Positions 22,029 through 34,043 are shown, counted from the stretch's first letter. The stretch is 64,000 bases of DNA from Rosa chinensis (GCF_002994745.2 NC_037088.1:59290397-59354396); one strand, 5' to 3'. Notes: generated from the letters alone by a model not told the origin. Program-made: numbers and translations.

Positions 22029-22318
22029 TGAAAGAGTTAGTTGCATGTTTTTAGGGTTTCTTGTTAAGTTTCTTTCTGTTTGAATAAAACCTAGCTGGTT
22101 TGTAGGGTTATCTACTTGTTTTTGAATTGTTCCAAGTTTCTGTTACCACTTGACTTTAATTATTATCTTCAAACGTGGGCTACATTTACGTTAAGTTTGT
22201 TAGGGTTTTGTATTGAATGGCTATTTAAGCCAAAACCATCATTAATAAAACTAGGTCATTCAATCCAGTTTGTTGTGCTCTTGTTCTTAGCTTTCGTGTT
22301 TGATCATAGTTCCCAACA
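22029..22318 (+). repeat. 3' LTR of the copia element
   Basis: Partner of 8848-9130. It carries an extra CTAG near 22092 and about ten other differences from the 5' LTR. Confidence 0.93.
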
Positions 22319-22396
22319 TTCAGCGCCTTTCGGGTGGTTGTGGGCTTCCTGGTGTTGTTGGGCATCTCGGAAATTGCAGTGTCAGCCATGGCAGAG
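22319..22396 (-). pseudogene. Possible gene fragment cut by the copia element (ATG side)
   Basis: The minus strand has ATG at 22392-22390 after a CT-rich leader and reads MADTAISEMPNNTRKPTTTR before running into the copia LTR. It is probably the 5' coding end of whatever was interrupted, with the remainder at 8580-8847. The protein is not recognised. Confidence 0.3.
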
Positions 22397-23511
22397 AGAG
22401 AGAGTGGCAATATGTAATTTTTAATTTTTTGGAGCCCAAAATCGTCATTTAACTGTTAAATGGGATTTGTGGGAATAAAAATTTATTGTTGGGGTAAATG
22501 AGATAACTTTGACTTATTTTGGTGGTTTGGGTCGATCAAGAACCCTAAATTTATCTATATTCTATAATTTTCTATCCCAACACGAAAATGTTCTTCTAAG
22601 AAAACAACGACATTATTAGTGTTTTATCTGCAAAATGATACAGTTTGGTAGGGTGAACCTTTCAGAATGGGCGTCTCTTAATTTCTTGGCCGGCCTATAC
22701 AAATTAACCACATGCCCTAATTCAGAGAATCGAACGTCAAAGAGAATATTTATGCGGGACTACTCACCCACATATAAATATTTAGTTAAATTCCAAACCC
22801 AGCAGGCAGCAGGTACATGAACGCTGCTCACTAACTAAGCCACTACATGACGATTAAACCTAACTATATATAAATATAAACTAATAGACTTTGGATTGTC
22901 AACATTTTGACCTCTGCGTGATGCTCATGCAAATAAGTATAACACGTAAACCAGAAAAAAACGGCGTCGTCTGTATATGTACGTAGCTCCTGCATTTGCC
23001 ATAAATAAGAGTCTTTCACGATCCAAATGTACCTTCGTTACAGTTCATGAATCTAGGTGACTCCATTTGTAAGTAAAGCCGTAGCCGTAAGAGTAGCAGT
23101 AGCAGTGTTCATGGAATATAAATTGGTCGGTGGAATGACTATGCCAATAGTTGGCTCCTCCATTTTACATTGGTCAGAGACTCAGAGACAGACACCTACG
23201 GAGGAGATCAAAAAGCTCTAGTACTAGAGATGGCAATTAAGTTCCATCACGTTCACTTCATGACTATGTCTATAGATTAGGACCATTAGGTTGTTCAATT
23301 TGGGCTAAAGGAGCCGAGTCTCGACTAGCTCAAATCTCGCGGAAGATTTTGAAGGTCAAATACGAGATGTTCACGATCTTTACCTACCGCGTATAACAAA
23401 GTTGAAATTTGATTTTATTTTTTCTTGCGAGCTTGGCCCAAACGAGGAAGGAGCGAGCATAAGTTGAACTGATTCACAACCCTAGAATAAATGTTCTTAA
23501 TTGCAACAACT

Positions 23512-23628
23512 TTTTTTTTTTTTTTTTTTTAAAAAAAACCCACCCCATTCCCACTCTTAATGGGGCTCGAACTCCTGATCTCTTATATATGAGACCAAAG
23601 TCTTACCACCCCACCAAACACACACACC
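23512..23628 (-). mobile_element. tRNA-derived SINE
   Basis: On the minus strand the unit has an A-box-like GTGGTAAGACTTTGG and a B-box GAGTTCGAGCCCC and ends in a long A tail (plus-strand T run at 23511-23530). An 8-bp direct repeat CAACAACT flanks it (23504-23511 and 23629-23636). No coding capacity. Confidence 0.72.
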
Positions 23629-24431
23629 CAACAACTATATGCACATAAAATTAAGGAGAAAAAGTGAAAGATCGATAAGAAGAGAACGAAATACATGTTT
23701 TAAACTTTTAATTACATTCATCAAGCTAGCAAATTGCTTCATTTTTATATCGATAATAATCTCTTCATGGCCACTACTTTATCAAGCTAAGCTATAGCTT
23801 CATCTTTTACCCCATTCAGTGTACGGCAATACATTCTTGACCTTAATCGATTGGCTGATCGTGAGGGTTCTTTGTATTGTACGTATGAACCAAAAAGCGA
23901 TAATCATAATCTATAAGAATATGATTGGAACCGCCAGGAAAATTTAGAGATGGATTGGCTCTTTGTCATCATCGATCAATTACAATCCAACACTTGCAAT
24001 ATGCCTACATTGATACATGCATATATTGCCAATAATGCACGTACAAAACGTTTTCTATTAAATTGAAGGGAACTTTTCTTAATATTGTAAGAAACAAAAG
24101 GTAATTAAACTAGTGAGTATGAATATATGAATATGATAATACAGTAGTACTGATAATTTGTGTTTATGATATTACACTAGCTACCAATTAATTAACAATA
24201 CATGAATTACATGTGCATAATCCGATATTATTTTACTTAATCATTGATCAGTGCATTTGATTATAGAGGTCTCCTAAAACTGACGATCAGGTGTAAATAT
24301 TGTTTGTAATATTGTACCATATATATAAGCACTTAGAAAATTTAGGTGGGAGCATTCAAGAAGAAAAATATTAAGAGTCCATATATATCAGGAATGGGGT
24401 GGGGTGAGGAGTAACATTGTCGTCCAGAGTC

Positions 24432-24436
24432 AAAAA

Positions 24437-24474
<38 letters not shown>
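24432..24474. repeat. Poly(A) plus AT microsatellite
   Basis: About 13 A residues followed by about 14 AT units. Confidence 0.9.
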
Positions 24475-24479
<5 letters not shown>

Positions 24480-24734
24480 TTTATTTGTTCTTTTTAATTA
24501 TTTCTTTTAATAAAAGTAAGTGAAATTTCTTTTTACAGTGAGTGGAAGCTATATTGCATGTTGATAGTTAACAAAAACATTTAGCAACAAGCGAATGAAC
24601 ATAAGCACCAAAGTTTAGTAAAGAATTCGAATCCTTCACAATATACACGAACATATGTGAATAACCGGTTAGTCCAAACACAAATCATGACCTTCAAATC
24701 TTTTTTTATATATGTGTGTGAATGTAACGGCTAG

Positions 24735-24960
24735 TACAGACGCAAACTACTACTTTAAAACCTAACTCGACAGAAATAATTAATTAATGAATTGAATTAC
24801 CCGCCTTTTACAGACTCAAACTACGAGTTCAAAACCTCGACCGAAATGATTAATTAGTAAATTGAATTACCCGCTGTTTTACAGAAGCAAAGTACGACTT
24901 AATTTAAAACTTACCTCGACCAAAATGATTAATTAGTGAATTGAATTACCCCACCTTTAT
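24735..24960. repeat. ~75-bp imperfect tandem repeat, three units
   Basis: Each unit contains ACAGA(C/A)(G/T)CAAA(C/G)TAC, then a CTCGAC element, ATTAATTA and GAATTGAATTACCC. The units are diverged and non-coding. Confidence 0.75.
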
Positions 24961-26876
24961 ACATGGTCATTAAATTCTTTGCATCTCTTGTGTTTCTGGT
25001 ATAAATCCTTTGTCTCTTAGCCCCAAGGAGGATAAATGTCTTAGATTCAAAGGACTGCACCACCCGATGATGGTGGTTCCGGGGCAGGCAACCAAATGCA
25101 GAATCAAGTAACGTACCTTGCCAAATTGGCGCGTGGGCTGGTTTCGAACTGGCACACACGTGGCGCACACCCAGGTTCACTGAAACACTTTGATCTTCGC
25201 ACTGTCATACACGTGGCACGATCCTGGGGACTCTGAAGCTATGAAACCCTAAAGCCAATATGCATATATAAGGGGGGAGAGTCCTAGTATTTGGACACCA
25301 TGGCTGGTTTGGAACTGGCATTTATACTATAAACTTTGTTTTGGTACTGCAAAATAGTATTATTTTTCAGGATAAAGCAGCAAATGGAACTTCCAAGTCA
25401 AACAATTAAATAAAGCCACATACATTTTTAGCTACTTCTTAAACTGAATGTGCTTATTAATCTAATCTATGTTTTCATATAGTTAATAAAAATCAAAACC
25501 TGCCACACGCCGACAAATCAGAAATGACGGTTTGAGTCTGAAGATTCTTTCATTAACCGACCATTTTCATCAGGTAATCTCAAACATGAACAAGCTCAAT
25601 AATACAACCCTATGGGGGATTCGCAAGCTAGCAAAACCCTTATATATTAATTTAATTAATTTAATTATGCAGAAAAGTCAGTAGTTGAATAAGGTTTATG
25701 GCTAATTAAAACAGTTGAGATTCTTTGGGGCCGCGGCTATTTTAGGGATTGGGAGAATGACAGCCAACACCCAGAACGTAAATAGTCGGCGCTTTATTAA
25801 ATACTTAATTTTGCATGAAATTGATTAATACAAAGTTTAACTCACACTAGTACACTAGCTAACTGTCAAGTGAGTAGTATTTAAGCAACATGATGTATTT
25901 GTTTTAATATTGCCCTATAGAAGTTCTTAGCTAGCATAGAAGATAAAGAAACAGATTTAAACTCTTAAATTAACACATTGATCATACTAGTTGACAACTT
26001 GCGGTGAAGAAATTATTTGAAAGTTACTTCAAAAAGGGTACAAAATGTCATTTAATTAAGTTTAGTTATTAATGTGTTGTTCTACGTTCTTTTTATGATG
26101 ATTGATTTGGATGATGAAATTTTTATTCTTTTAGAGGGTGATAGACAGATATCTAAAAAAAAGAGTAAGAATTACCTGATGATTAATAATTTTCACAAAA
26201 TTTTTATATTAATTTAAAGAAATAATGGTATCTTATACTTAAGCTGGAATACACACAAAAAAATGCGTTACTATATATATAAAATCGGAAGTTGATTTCT
26301 CCATCTTTCGAATAGACACAAATTTATGAGTTTGGTCATGAATCTCATAATGAATGTTTGACTACAGTATGTGAACTATATCATTAGGAAGGAGAGTTGT
26401 TGGATGGTTCAGGAGGCATGAGTATCTCTTATGTATAGCAATTGTGTAAAGTGTAATTCAAGGCGGACTCCAACGGATATTGCTGGAGCCCTAGTTGGAT
26501 TTTATGCATGGAAAAATCTCACAGATATTCTTAAAGCAGCTACATATCTCATACAGATTATTAATTATTAGTAATTAATCACCAAAATCCACTCTGGCTA
26601 TCTGCTTGGGATCATACAAAATCTCACTGGCATTCCACATATCCTCAGCCAATTTATTACATATCTAGTACAGGGATTATATATTAATTACTAGCTGGTT
26701 ATGTCTTAACTAATTGTTATACCTGAGATTTTGAGGTCAACGATCAACATAGTGCTGTAAGCTACAGTTGCCACCCTTCTTGCTAAAGAAGTTGCCACGA
26801 TGCTGGGAAAACGCAGTTGTATGTAATTCAGAAACAAGGACTTGACTCATCACCATCATCATCCTAACGATCTCTG

Positions 26877-27062
26877 TGTTAAAACGTGTCAATGCTATGT
26901 TGACTTGATCAAGGTCTACAGCGTCTGCTGAAGAATCCATTGTGCTGATGTGGCATAGCTAGGCAAATGCATTTAACCAGCTATGACACATCAGCACAAT
27001 GGATTCTTCAGCAGACACTGCAGACCATGATCAAGTCAACATAGCATTGACCCGTTTTAACA
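26877..27062. repeat. Long inverted repeat (84-bp arms, 18-bp loop)
   Basis: The arms 26877-26960 and 26979-27062 are reverse complements with five mismatches in 84 (94%). Each arm, read outward from the loop, contains ATGGATTCTTCAGCAGAC, which opens a coding-like frame (MDSSAD...DQVNIALTRFNT). The transcript would fold into a near-perfect stem. Possible origins are an inverted duplication of a gene 5' end, a young small-RNA locus, or a foldback element. The structure ends about 460 bases before the BAHD start codon, i.e. in its upstream region. Confidence 0.9.
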
Positions 27063-27387
27063 CTCTGCAGGAAGATGAGCTGATCAGTTTTTTGGCCTTC
27101 AGTGAAAAACGCAAAAACAAAAATTGAGGTCAATAAAAATGGCCCTATTATTCACTTAGAAGCTGAAACACTGCTAATTAACACGTGGTTTCCCAATCAC
27201 CATCAACCTTGATTAGTTAACACTTCTAATGAAATGAGAGAGTCAATGTATCACCAGACCCATGCATGGAATCTCAGAGCAATTAAAACAATAAAGAAAA
27301 AAAAATCCATGACAACCAAAATCACTAAATTAAAGGCAAAACGGCTTACGTCAGCACGTTCATGAACCCAATTCCCCACCTCCCACC

Positions 27388-27396
27388 CTATAAATA
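27388..27396 (+). promoter_or_regulatory. TATA box of the BAHD gene
   Basis: CTATAAATA in a C-rich context, about 130 bases upstream of the ATG at 27523. This implies a leader of about 100 nt. Confidence 0.75.
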
Positions 27397-27522
27397 CCTC
27401 TTCAAGTTCCCATCACTCCCCACTCCCAAATCACCACATTCACAAACACCTTCCACTACTCTACTCTTCAGTCACATTACAGAATTAGGCGATCCATTTA
27501 GGAATTTGCCACAAATTTCAAA

Positions 27523-28983
27523 ATGCCTTCTTCTTCGCCAATCTCTCTCACTGTGGTGTCTGAATCCATGGTGTTTCCTGACCAGACCTCCACCCTCGGA
27601 GACCTCAAGCTTTCGGTTTCTGACCTCCCCATGCTCTCATGTCACTACATCCAAAAGGGTGGCCTCTTCACCAAGCCTTCTTTCCCAATCCAATCCCTGG
27701 TCTCGCTACTCAAGACCGGCCTCTCCCAGACCCTCACTCGCTTCCCGCCCTTGGCCGGCCGGTTGACTACGGACAAAGATGGTTACTTGTACATCACCTG
27801 CAACGACGCCGGTGCTGATTTTATTCACGCAGCGGCCACTGAGGTCTCCGTGCGTGACATTCTGTCGCCGACTCACGTGCCGGAGTCGGTGAAGGAGTTT
27901 TTTGCATTGGACAGGACTGTGAGCTACACCGGCCATCACAACCCAATCCTGGCAGTCCAGGTCACCGAGCTCCAAGACGGAGTTTTCATCGGTTGCGCCG
28001 TCAACCACGCCGTCACTGACGGCACCTCCTTCTGGAACTTCTTCAACACCTTCGCCGAGGTCTGCCGCGGCGGCAAGAGCTTCTCCAGAAAGCCGGACTT
28101 CACCCGGGACTCGATTCTGATTTCTCAGGCGGTCCTTCAGTTGCCGGAAGGTGGCCCCAAGGTCACATTCAACGTCAACGAGCCGTTGACAGAGAGAATC
28201 TTCAGCTTCAGCAGAGAAGCCATTCTGAAACTAAAAGCCACAACTAACAACAACAACAACAAATGGACCCAAAACGACGACGTAGCCACCGCCGTCGAGA
28301 TTCTCGGGAAGCAGAGCAACGACCCTTACGAAACTAACAACGACAACGCAAGAGTAACCGCCATCATCGAAAACTGGTTCAAGAATTTCAAGCCGCAAAT
28401 CACTGAGAACAAAACGGCAGCGGAGATCTCGTCGTTTCAGTCGCTCTGCGCGCTTCTGTGGAAGGCTGTGACACGCGCCAGGAAGCTACCGGAGTCGAAA
28501 ACGACGACGTTCAGAATGGCAGTGAACTGCCGTCACAGGCTGGAGCCGAAGCTGGACCCGTACTACTTCGGGAACGCAATCCAAAGCATCCCGACGTACG
28601 CGTCCTCGGGAGACGTGTTGTCTAGGGATCTGAGATGGTGCGCAGAGCAGCTCAACGACAACGTGAAGGCGCACGATAGTGATAAGGTGAGGGAGTGCAT
28701 AGAGGATTGGGAGAAGAACCCGCGGGTGTTTCCTCTAGGGAACTTCGACGGTGCATCAATGACGATGGGTAGCTCGCCGAGGTTTCCGATGTACGACAAC
28801 GATTTCGGGTGGGGCAGGCCGTTGGCGGTTCGGAGCGGGCAGGCGAATAAATTCGACGGTAAGATTTCGGCGTTTCCGGGGAGGGACGGAGCTGGGACCG
28901 TTGATCTGGAGGTGGTTTTGGCGCCTGACACGATGGCGGGGTTGGAGTCTGATTTGGAGTTCATGCAATACGTGTCAAACTAA
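27523..28983 (+). CDS. BAHD-family acyltransferase
   Basis: A single-exon, full-length 486-residue protein. The catalytic HxxxD motif is HAVTD at residues 162-166, and the structural DFGWG motif is at 427-431; both are required in the family. BAHD enzymes transfer acyl groups from acyl-CoA to alcohols or amines in the cytosol, in secondary metabolism or surface lipid formation. The overall pattern (CHYIQKGGLF near the N-terminus, intronless, FPPLAGRL) resembles the EPS1/DCR-like and At3g50280-like subgroup, but the substrate cannot be read from sequence. The ATG is preceded by a TATA box and a short leader. The coding region is clearly GC-richer than its flanks. An asparagine run at about 242-246 lies in a variable loop. 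There is no sign of damage. Confidence 0.95.
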   Translation: MPSSSPISLTVVSESMVFPDQTSTLGDLKLSVSDLPMLSCHYIQKGGLFTKPSFPIQSLVSLLKTGLSQTLTRFPPLAGRLTTDKDGYLYITCNDAGADFIHAAATEVSVRDILSPTHVPESVKEFFALDRTVSYTGHHNPILAVQVTELQDGVFIGCAVNHAVTDGTSFWNFFNTFAEVCRGGKSFSRKPDFTRDSILISQAVLQLPEGGPKVTFNVNEPLTERIFSFSREAILKLKATTNNNNNKWTQNDDVATAVEILGKQSNDPYETNNDNARVTAIIENWFKNFKPQITENKTAAEISSFQSLCALLWKAVTRARKLPESKTTTFRMAVNCRHRLEPKLDPYYFGNAIQSIPTYASSGDVLSRDLRWCAEQLNDNVKAHDSDKVRECIEDWEKNPRVFPLGNFDGASMTMGSSPRFPMYDNDFGWGRPLAVRSGQANKFDGKISAFPGRDGAGTVDLEVVLAPDTMAGLESDLEFMQYVSN

Positions 28984-29360
28984 GAGGAGGGAATAATCGG
29001 GTCCAGTTCGGCACCGGATTGTTGTCTTCGGTGGTGCGTTGACTTTGGGTTGACGGTGATGATTTGGTCTAGGACTTGTGTATTTTGTGACTATTTTTAG
29101 TAATTTTTTATTTTCTTCTTATTTTCTTGTGTCTAATTAGATTTTTCTTGTTTTGGCCGTATTAGGGACTATTAGATTATGCATTAAGCTTGTCAACTAT
29201 TTTAACCTTATCTTGTCAAGTGCGGTCTTGTTTTAATATGATTTGGGAAAGTGATTAGTCAAGTACTTATCTAAAGCATAATTAAGTTAAAAATAAATTA
29301 AGAATTGCTTCTCAATAATGTAATTAAAAATGGAGTGGACTTAAGCCGAATGACATTACC

Positions 29361-29620
29361 AATCTTAATCTAAATTTTAAATTTCTTTAGGCTTATTGTC
29401 ATCATACAATTCACCTTAATATGAAATATATTGTGGGGAACCCTATTGTGTAATACTAATCTTAATCTAAACTTTAATTTCTTTAGGCTTATAGTGATCA
29501 TACAATTAACCTTGATATGAAACCCTATATTGTAATACAAATCTTAATCTAAACTTGAATTTCTTTAGGCTTATAGTCATCATACAATTCACCTTGATAT
29601 GAAATATATTGTAAAACATT
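29361..29620. repeat. ~85-bp imperfect tandem repeat, three units
   Basis: Units share AATCTTAATCTAAA, TTTCTTTAGGCTTAT, ATCATACAATT and CTTGATATGAAA. They lie about 380 bp downstream of the BAHD stop codon, in non-coding DNA. Confidence 0.8.
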
Positions 29621-29794
29621 GATGTATCGATGTATCACTTTTAATAGCAACAAATTAGCTTTACGTAATGTGGATCAATCCGACAAAGTTGTGAACAGTC
29701 TCTATTTTGATAATCGTTTATGAAATTGTTAACTATTGTATAGAGTTTGTATCTTATTTCATCGAGACTTTATATTATTTTGTATGTAGGGAGA

Positions 29795-29863
29795 AGCCCA
29801 TTTAGGGCACAAAAGGGAGGATTGGGTTTTGAGGCAATACTGGGCCGCACTCATTTTAGCCCA
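29795..29863 (+). promoter_or_regulatory. Site II-type boxes upstream of the FAS1 gene
   Basis: AAGCCCA (29795-29801), TGGGCC (29841-29846) and AGCCCA (29858-29863) lie 240-310 bases upstream of the ATG. TGGGCC/T boxes are common TCP-bound promoter elements of broadly expressed plant genes. Confidence 0.55.
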
Positions 29864-30103
29864 TAATACAAACGTCCTCCTCTTTTTCAGCGTCGAAGTA
29901 AGAACTTCCCCTCCATGCCCATTCGTCAATCTCAAGCTTACCAGCTCTGAACTCGCAGTCTCTCTTGGAGCTTGGACGACAGTTAGAAGCTCCTACTCTT
30001 AATCTCATCAACTCCATTTCAACCCAGATCAAACGCTTTCTCCACCTCCACCTGTCGAAATCCACACCGTCAGCTAAGTGACCGTACTGGATCGTCAACG
30101 ACG

Positions 30104-30676
30104 ATGAGCAGAAGCCGGGTTTTGAGGAATCCAATCGCGTTCGTATTGGGGGTGGTATTGGTTTGCAGCCTTGTAATACTAGCACTCACAATGCTACGTC
30201 TTCCAGATCCAACCACAACAGCCACCACTCATCATTCCCACAGTGATAACAAGTTACTGATCGGAAAGTTTGGGGAGATGATGATCGAAATGTTGCCGGA
30301 AGATCTAGCTTTCACGGTCTTTCTCCCATCGGAGAAAGCTTTCAAGCGGGACCTGAGGCTGGACCCGAGTGATAGTTTTGTGGGGGAGAAGATGAATGAT
30401 ACGTATGCAGTGGTTTCTAGAGTGCTGGGGTTCTCCGCCGTGCCGCGGAGTATTGATTCCGAAACGGTGGCGTTTGGGAAGGAGATTTCGTATGATTCGA
30501 TATCGGGGTTTGTGCTGTACATAACGAAGGATGAAGATGGAAGGCTGGTTGTCAATGGGGTTCGATCGGAGAGAGTTGATCTGAGGAGGAAGGGGAGTCT
30601 TGTGCATGTCATGGATGGGGTTCTGATGGATGCCGAGTTCCAGCAATCGGTTCAGTATGATGGTGAAGAAGATTGA
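30104..30676 (+). CDS. FAS1 (fasciclin) domain-containing membrane protein
   Basis: A 190-residue, single-exon protein. Residues 11-31 form one hydrophobic segment (signal anchor). The remainder resembles one FAS1 domain: LTVF-type motif FTVFLPSEKAF at about 65-75, a middle YAVVSRVLGF, and the conserved end VHVMDGVLM near 170-178, equivalent to the H2 motif. FAS1 domains mediate adhesion or protein-protein contacts at cell surface or wall. There is no AGP-type Pro/Ala-rich region or GPI-like tail, so it is a short plant FAS1 protein and not a classical fasciclin-like arabinogalactan protein. The first ATG after the leader is used. Confidence 0.8.
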   Translation: MSRSRVLRNPIAFVLGVVLVCSLVILALTMLRLPDPTTTATTHHSHSDNKLLIGKFGEMMIEMLPEDLAFTVFLPSEKAFKRDLRLDPSDSFVGEKMNDTYAVVSRVLGFSAVPRSIDSETVAFGKEISYDSISGFVLYITKDEDGRLVVNGVRSERVDLRRKGSLVHVMDGVLMDAEFQQSVQYDGEED

Positions 30677-31034
30677 TCGGTGAAACTAACATTTTGTTTG
30701 TAATTTATGAGGAAGATAGAGGCATAGAAACCCAGAATGTAACATGGCATGAATTGCAGTTCAAAATTGTATAATAAAATGAGTTGCGTTGGACTAAACC
30801 AAATGTTGATGAGATAACATGGATAAACAAGATGGAAAGAAACGCAAATGATGGTTTATCCAATATCAATAGACAACCCGGACATCATTGTTCAGAAATA
30901 ACTTAAGCACCATCGGGCAAGTTCTGTATGCATTCCTCCAATTCAAACTTGAAATACATCGATTGATGGAATGAACTTAAAGTACGCATTGGATGATCGC
31001 ACCCCTTGAAAGTCCAAGCGCCATAAAAACTGTT

Positions 31035-33895
31035 CTAGCTGGCTGCAGCTGGTACGGCTACTTGTTTGGAGTCTTCTGCCTTTTCGTGCTCCTTATTCTG
31101 CATCTGAAATACACCAAAAAGTTTCCATCAGAATGTATGTATGAAGCAACAACTACTAACCAGAGGAATCATAATATGAAGGTTGGGGATTCAATGGAAA
31201 TCCATCTTACCTTGTTATTGATCAAGTTGTGAAGAGCAATAACACTTCGGATAAGGGAAGAAAGATAAATAACCAGCATCATATCATTTGTTTTCACTGC
31301 AAATGACATTAACCACCACATGAGTCAACACAGGCACTTAGGAACCAATCAAGCGATCAAAAACAATCAAGTATCTAGACAGGCACAGTAATCACAGCAA
31401 GGTTTCTTTACCTGCAAAGCCCTTGATCAACTCAGAAACATTCAGATTGGGGAGTAAATTGAACACATCCTACAAGATTTTGAACAGCACAATAAGAAAA
31501 TGTACAAATGTCATGGTGAAGTATCACCATCCATTAAGGTGAAATAAAATCTGAATATACCAAGCTACTCTGCACTAGAAAGCCAAAAGCCTACCTGTAG
31601 GTGGTACAAAATCTCGTGGTTCAATGGGAGCTTCTCGTCAATAACAAGATCAAGATAACTCCGGATCTCGCGGAGCCTAGCATCCAATCCTTTCAAAGCT
31701 GTGAGCTTCCCAGTAACCTGTGCAAGACATGGAAATTAAGCATCTTGTATTGCCTCTTCTGAGTATAGACCCCGTACTCCAGTATAGATACACATCCTGT
31801 GTCTATGTACAAGTGAAAAACTGAAAAAGCTAATTGAAAATCTAATCAAACATACCTCTGTTGCAAGAGTGCTGATGGTTGTATCCTTAACATCTCTAAG
31901 CAAGTGTTCCACTCCTACAGACGGTAACAAATTCATTAAAACCAGAAGTATGTAATCCAGTTAAGTCCCACCCACCAACAAAGGAAAGCAAAGAAATCAT
32001 TTGTGCATGCAATATAACAGAAGTCCTTTCAATTCAATGGGCATACCGATCTCCTCAACTTCATGCGCAGCAATTTCGGAGGGCACATGAACGAACACCT
32101 TCTGGCTTTTCTGGGTAGCATTCTGTAATTACATTGAAATAAATTTTCACATTTTTCATATAAAAAGGAATACATATCAAAAGGCCTAAGTGCCTAACCT
32201 AAGAGTACCAATTCTAACAGCCTAGCAATACAAGACAAATACAAAAAGGAGGTATAAAGATTATGACTCTACCTCTTTAACCTCTTCAACAGCACAGTAA
32301 GCTTTTGTGGGTATTCCCAGCTCCTTAGGTTGGACATCAATTATGACCAAGACAGGATTTGGAACATAGCTACATCAAAAGTAAATCAAAATACCATCAA
32401 ATGTATAACTTAATAAGTGGAAAAAAAATTATATATATGTATATAAAGAGAGGAGTAGAGTTAAGAGCAAGAAAGGAGACGGTCATTCTTGTTGCCAAAT
32501 TATACAAATCTTTTGTCTATCACTGGGAAATTTATATAAGCGCTTTTTCAGGGAGAAGAAGTACATGTTTACTCCTAATCATTGAAATCTATGTCAATCT
32601 CTAGCTTCAGTTTTAACAGTGTCAACATCACACTTCTCACTTTAATTCAATGTTGTCCGTCCAACTAAATTGTTAATTACATTAAGTATTAGAGATGATC
32701 ATGATATTCCAATGGATTTTCAGGTCCACGTAAAACTGCATTGCATAGGGTTGGTAATCTTACTCGGTAAACAAACTGTGAACATCTAAGTCATTTTCTC
32801 GCAACTTTGGGCCTGTGCTGTACCATCCCACAACATGCTCCTTTGCTGAAAAAAAGTTCTTTTGTCAATTTTCCATCATAGCAGTAACACACGACTGGTA
32901 AAAAAAAAGAAAAGAAAAAAAGACAGATAGGATAACTAGTACCGTTAATTCTCTTCGACATGGAATACATGGCTTCATGGTAGTTGTGATCAAGAAACCA
33001 GATACTTGGGTCCTTGTCATCTTCTTCAAAGGGCACTGTGAAACAAGATTTTAAAGCTTACATCAGTCACAAAGTAATTTGTTTGATGTCGAAACATATA
33101 AGCTCTCCAAAATCAACATGGGAGAGGTAAACTAAGAAAACCTTCCAGCATGGCTTTAACATAACAAAGAAAACAAAGCTAAACTAGTACAACAGTACTG
33201 CATTATAGCAATGAAACTTGAAATAGTAAAAAAATCCCAACCGGTAAAGACAATCCAATCAAACTACTATAAAACACGCAAGAAGGTTCATAATGCCGCA
33301 CAAAAATTAGAAAATTTTGTTGAAATTCAAAATTCCAAGCATTACGAAAACAATCCACAGCACAAAATTGCATGTTTATGCTACAACAATTTGGTTCCGC
33401 TCGACTTCAATTGCATATATAGACTGAACTAACTCTACAAACTAGTATAGATGCACCAAAAAACGCAACCATTAGAGCAATTTTCAGTTCAAGCTCACAG
33501 CAATTCTCAAAAGCATACTTCATATCATAACTTAAACACAAATTCCCAAACAAGCAAACAAAAATTCCGCACTTACTGATCAAAAACTGACCTAATTAGA
33601 TCCAAAAAGGGGGAAATTAAACTTCAAAAAGAGAACAACGAGATCCAAACAGAACCGAATAGCGAAAGCAGAAGCAAAATAGTCCAAAGAGCGAGAAAAG
33701 AAACTCACCGGCGTAGCTGTTGCTGACGTCCACGGTGCCGCGGTAAGAGGAACCGAGGAGAACCCCAACGACGCGCTTGCGAGTGTCCTTGGCGACCCGG
33801 TTGTAGTTGTCGACGATGCTGAGAAGAACCAGAGGGTGAACTATGACCTTCTCGATCGGCCTCGCTGAGATTTGCTGCGTTTTAATCACATCCAT
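31035..33895 (-). CDS. RPN8: 26S proteasome regulatory subunit RPN8 (PSMD7)
   Basis: Ten exons: 33895-33709, 33035-32943, 32845-32764, 32369-32273, 32122-32047, 31914-31856, 31717-31595, 31469-31412, 31296-31211, 31103-31035. All introns are GT-AG and phases agree, giving 309 residues, the usual plant length. The MPN domain starts [27 protein letters not shown] ([16 protein letters not shown]) and holds DVSNSYAVPFEED and [12 protein letters not shown] later region carries [18 protein letters not shown] and the C-terminal helical part. RPN8 is the inactive (MPN-minus) partner of the deubiquitinase RPN11 in the proteasome lid. The acidic C-terminus is short ([10 protein letters not shown]). It is transcribed towards the FAS1 gene. 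Site II boxes lie upstream. Confidence 0.96.
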
Positions 33896-34043
33896 TCTCA
33901 ATTTCCAGTTGCTTCTTCTCCAGGAAACCTCTCTACTTCTCAACCTCTCTCTCTCTCCCTTTGCTTTCTCAGTTGTTTCTCTTACCTCCCACCGAGCCTG
34001 AGTTTTATTTTATACAAAAGAGAATTTGTATTGAAGCATGAGT

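Larger units (their letters stand above)
8848..22318 (+). mobile_element. Degenerate Ty1/copia LTR retrotransposon, interrupted by a younger element
   Basis: The 5' LTR (8848-9130, 283 bp) and 3' LTR (22029-22318, 290 bp) both begin TGAAAGAGTTAG and end TTCCCAACA. They differ by about ten substitutions and small indels, so the insertion is old. A degenerate initiator-Met primer site (TAGTATTAGAGCC, 9134-9146) follows the 5' LTR and a purine tract (AAGGGAGGGAT) precedes the 3' LTR. The coding order is gag, protease, integrase, RT, RNase H, i.e. copia type. Flanking 5-mers TTTCG and TTCAG are not a convincing target duplication. The element is split at 12638/21401 by the 8.76-kb nested element. 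Confidence 0.93.
22397..26876. other. Gene-free region with scattered repeats
   Basis: No open frame here has a recognisable domain or a believable exon structure. Contents are the SINE at 23512-23628, the A/AT run at 24432-24474 and the tandem repeat at 24735-24960, listed separately. Confidence 0.6.

Noticed and set aside
24929..25180. 83-codon minus-strand frame
   Set aside because: No domain, and it overlaps a tandem repeat.
28563..28964. 133-codon minus-strand frame inside the BAHD gene
   Set aside because: Shadow of the GC-rich BAHD coding sequence.
29856..30185. 109-codon minus-strand frame upstream of the FAS1 gene
   Set aside because: Overlaps the FAS1 leader and start antisense, with no similarity to a known protein.
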